In this document: piece by piece, positions 63,998 to 64,000 of the stretch | How positions within the stretch are numbered: the first letter of the stretch is position 1 | Layout: the number at the start of each line of letters is the position of its first letter | Source of the DNA: Lepiota brunneoincarnata | Taxonomy: Eukaryota; Basidiomycota; Agaricomycetes; Agaricales; Agaricaceae | Direction: 5' to 3' | DNA length: 64,000 nt | NCBI GenBank assembly: GCA_023014365.1 | Contig: JAEBUN010000020.1 | Span: forward strand, 1-64,000 | The notes under the pieces: model-generated | Told to the model about the DNA's origin: nothing | Databases searched by the model: none | The model's input: the letters and a program-made list of their open reading frames with translations, nothing else | Program-made: the position numbers and the translations under genes

Positions 63998-64000
63998 GGA

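Larger units (their letters stand above)
60590..64000. repeat. Segmental duplication, unit 3
   Basis: The third copy, with the marker GACAGAATGAACTACCTGTG at 60773 and the best-preserved minus-strand genes. It runs past the window edge. The stretch 60290-61490 carries shared blocks but no recognised gene. Confidence 0.8.

Noticed and set aside
1..64000. CRISPR arrays, tRNA or rRNA genes, bacterial operons
   Set aside because: No regularly spaced repeats, no cloverleaf or rRNA-like sequence seen by eye, and short GT-AG introns show a eukaryote.

Overview
The window is eukaryotic and almost certainly from a basidiomycete, most likely a mushroom-forming agaricomycete. It has chromodomain Ty3/Gypsy elements, a basidiomycete-type Gypsy lineage without a chromodomain, Ty1/Copia elements with a copia-like initiator-Met primer site, a DIRS-type tyrosine recombinase, Tc1 and pogo transposases, and a BTB/POZ family with very short GT-AG introns. 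I see no rRNA, tRNA, CRISPR array or bacterial-style operon.

Positions 1-52600 are a stack of transposons inserted into one another. 1-1965 is the 3' half of a DIRS/Ngaro-like retrotransposon (+). A Copia element (A) starts at 2464 (partial LTR, tRNA-iMet-half primer site, gag); an end of the same family, RNase H plus 3' LTR, lies at 48456-50791, with about 44 kb of other elements between. From left to right these are: G1, a chromodomain Gypsy (-, 3862-7728 and 12889-13566), split in its protease by E2, a Gypsy without chromodomain (-, 7729-12888), itself hit by a solo LTR of the G1 LTR family (11259-11720); G2, a second chromodomain family (-, 13567-21294), whose right LTR is shared with a tandem neighbour G2' and is split at its TATA box by G3 (+, 21295-29462), the youngest complete element; G5 (-), a deleted G3 relative, split by G6 (+, 32342-38739); Copia B (39031-40334), cut by G4 (+, 40335 to about 48456), a second G3-family copy that carries a solo LTR. 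The Copia A 3' LTR holds a Tc1/mariner element (49156-50771), and Copia A itself sits in a pogo/CENP-B-like transposase gene (-) that also carries a solo LTR (52159-52476).

Positions 53170-64000 differ: CG-richer DNA made of three diverged tandem copies of a 3.5-4 kb segment. Each copy holds a BTB-like gene on +, a small anchored-protein gene on -, and a BTB-like gene with a Pro/Ser/Glu-rich tail on -. The third copy keeps the most intact minus-strand genes; the others are pseudogenes, one broken by a solo LTR.

Three themes stand out. First, both chromodomain families G2 and G3 carry a primer-binding site complementary to their own LTR just downstream of the TATA box, the layout of Tf1-type self-priming. 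Second, both carry an extra ORF3 after the integrase/chromodomain, running up to the 3' LTR; in G3/G4 it encodes three tandem zinc knuckles and is followed by a constrained tail in the +1 frame. Third, nearly all inactivating changes are CpG decay (CGA to TGA, CG to CA or TG), as expected where repeats are cytosine-methylated.
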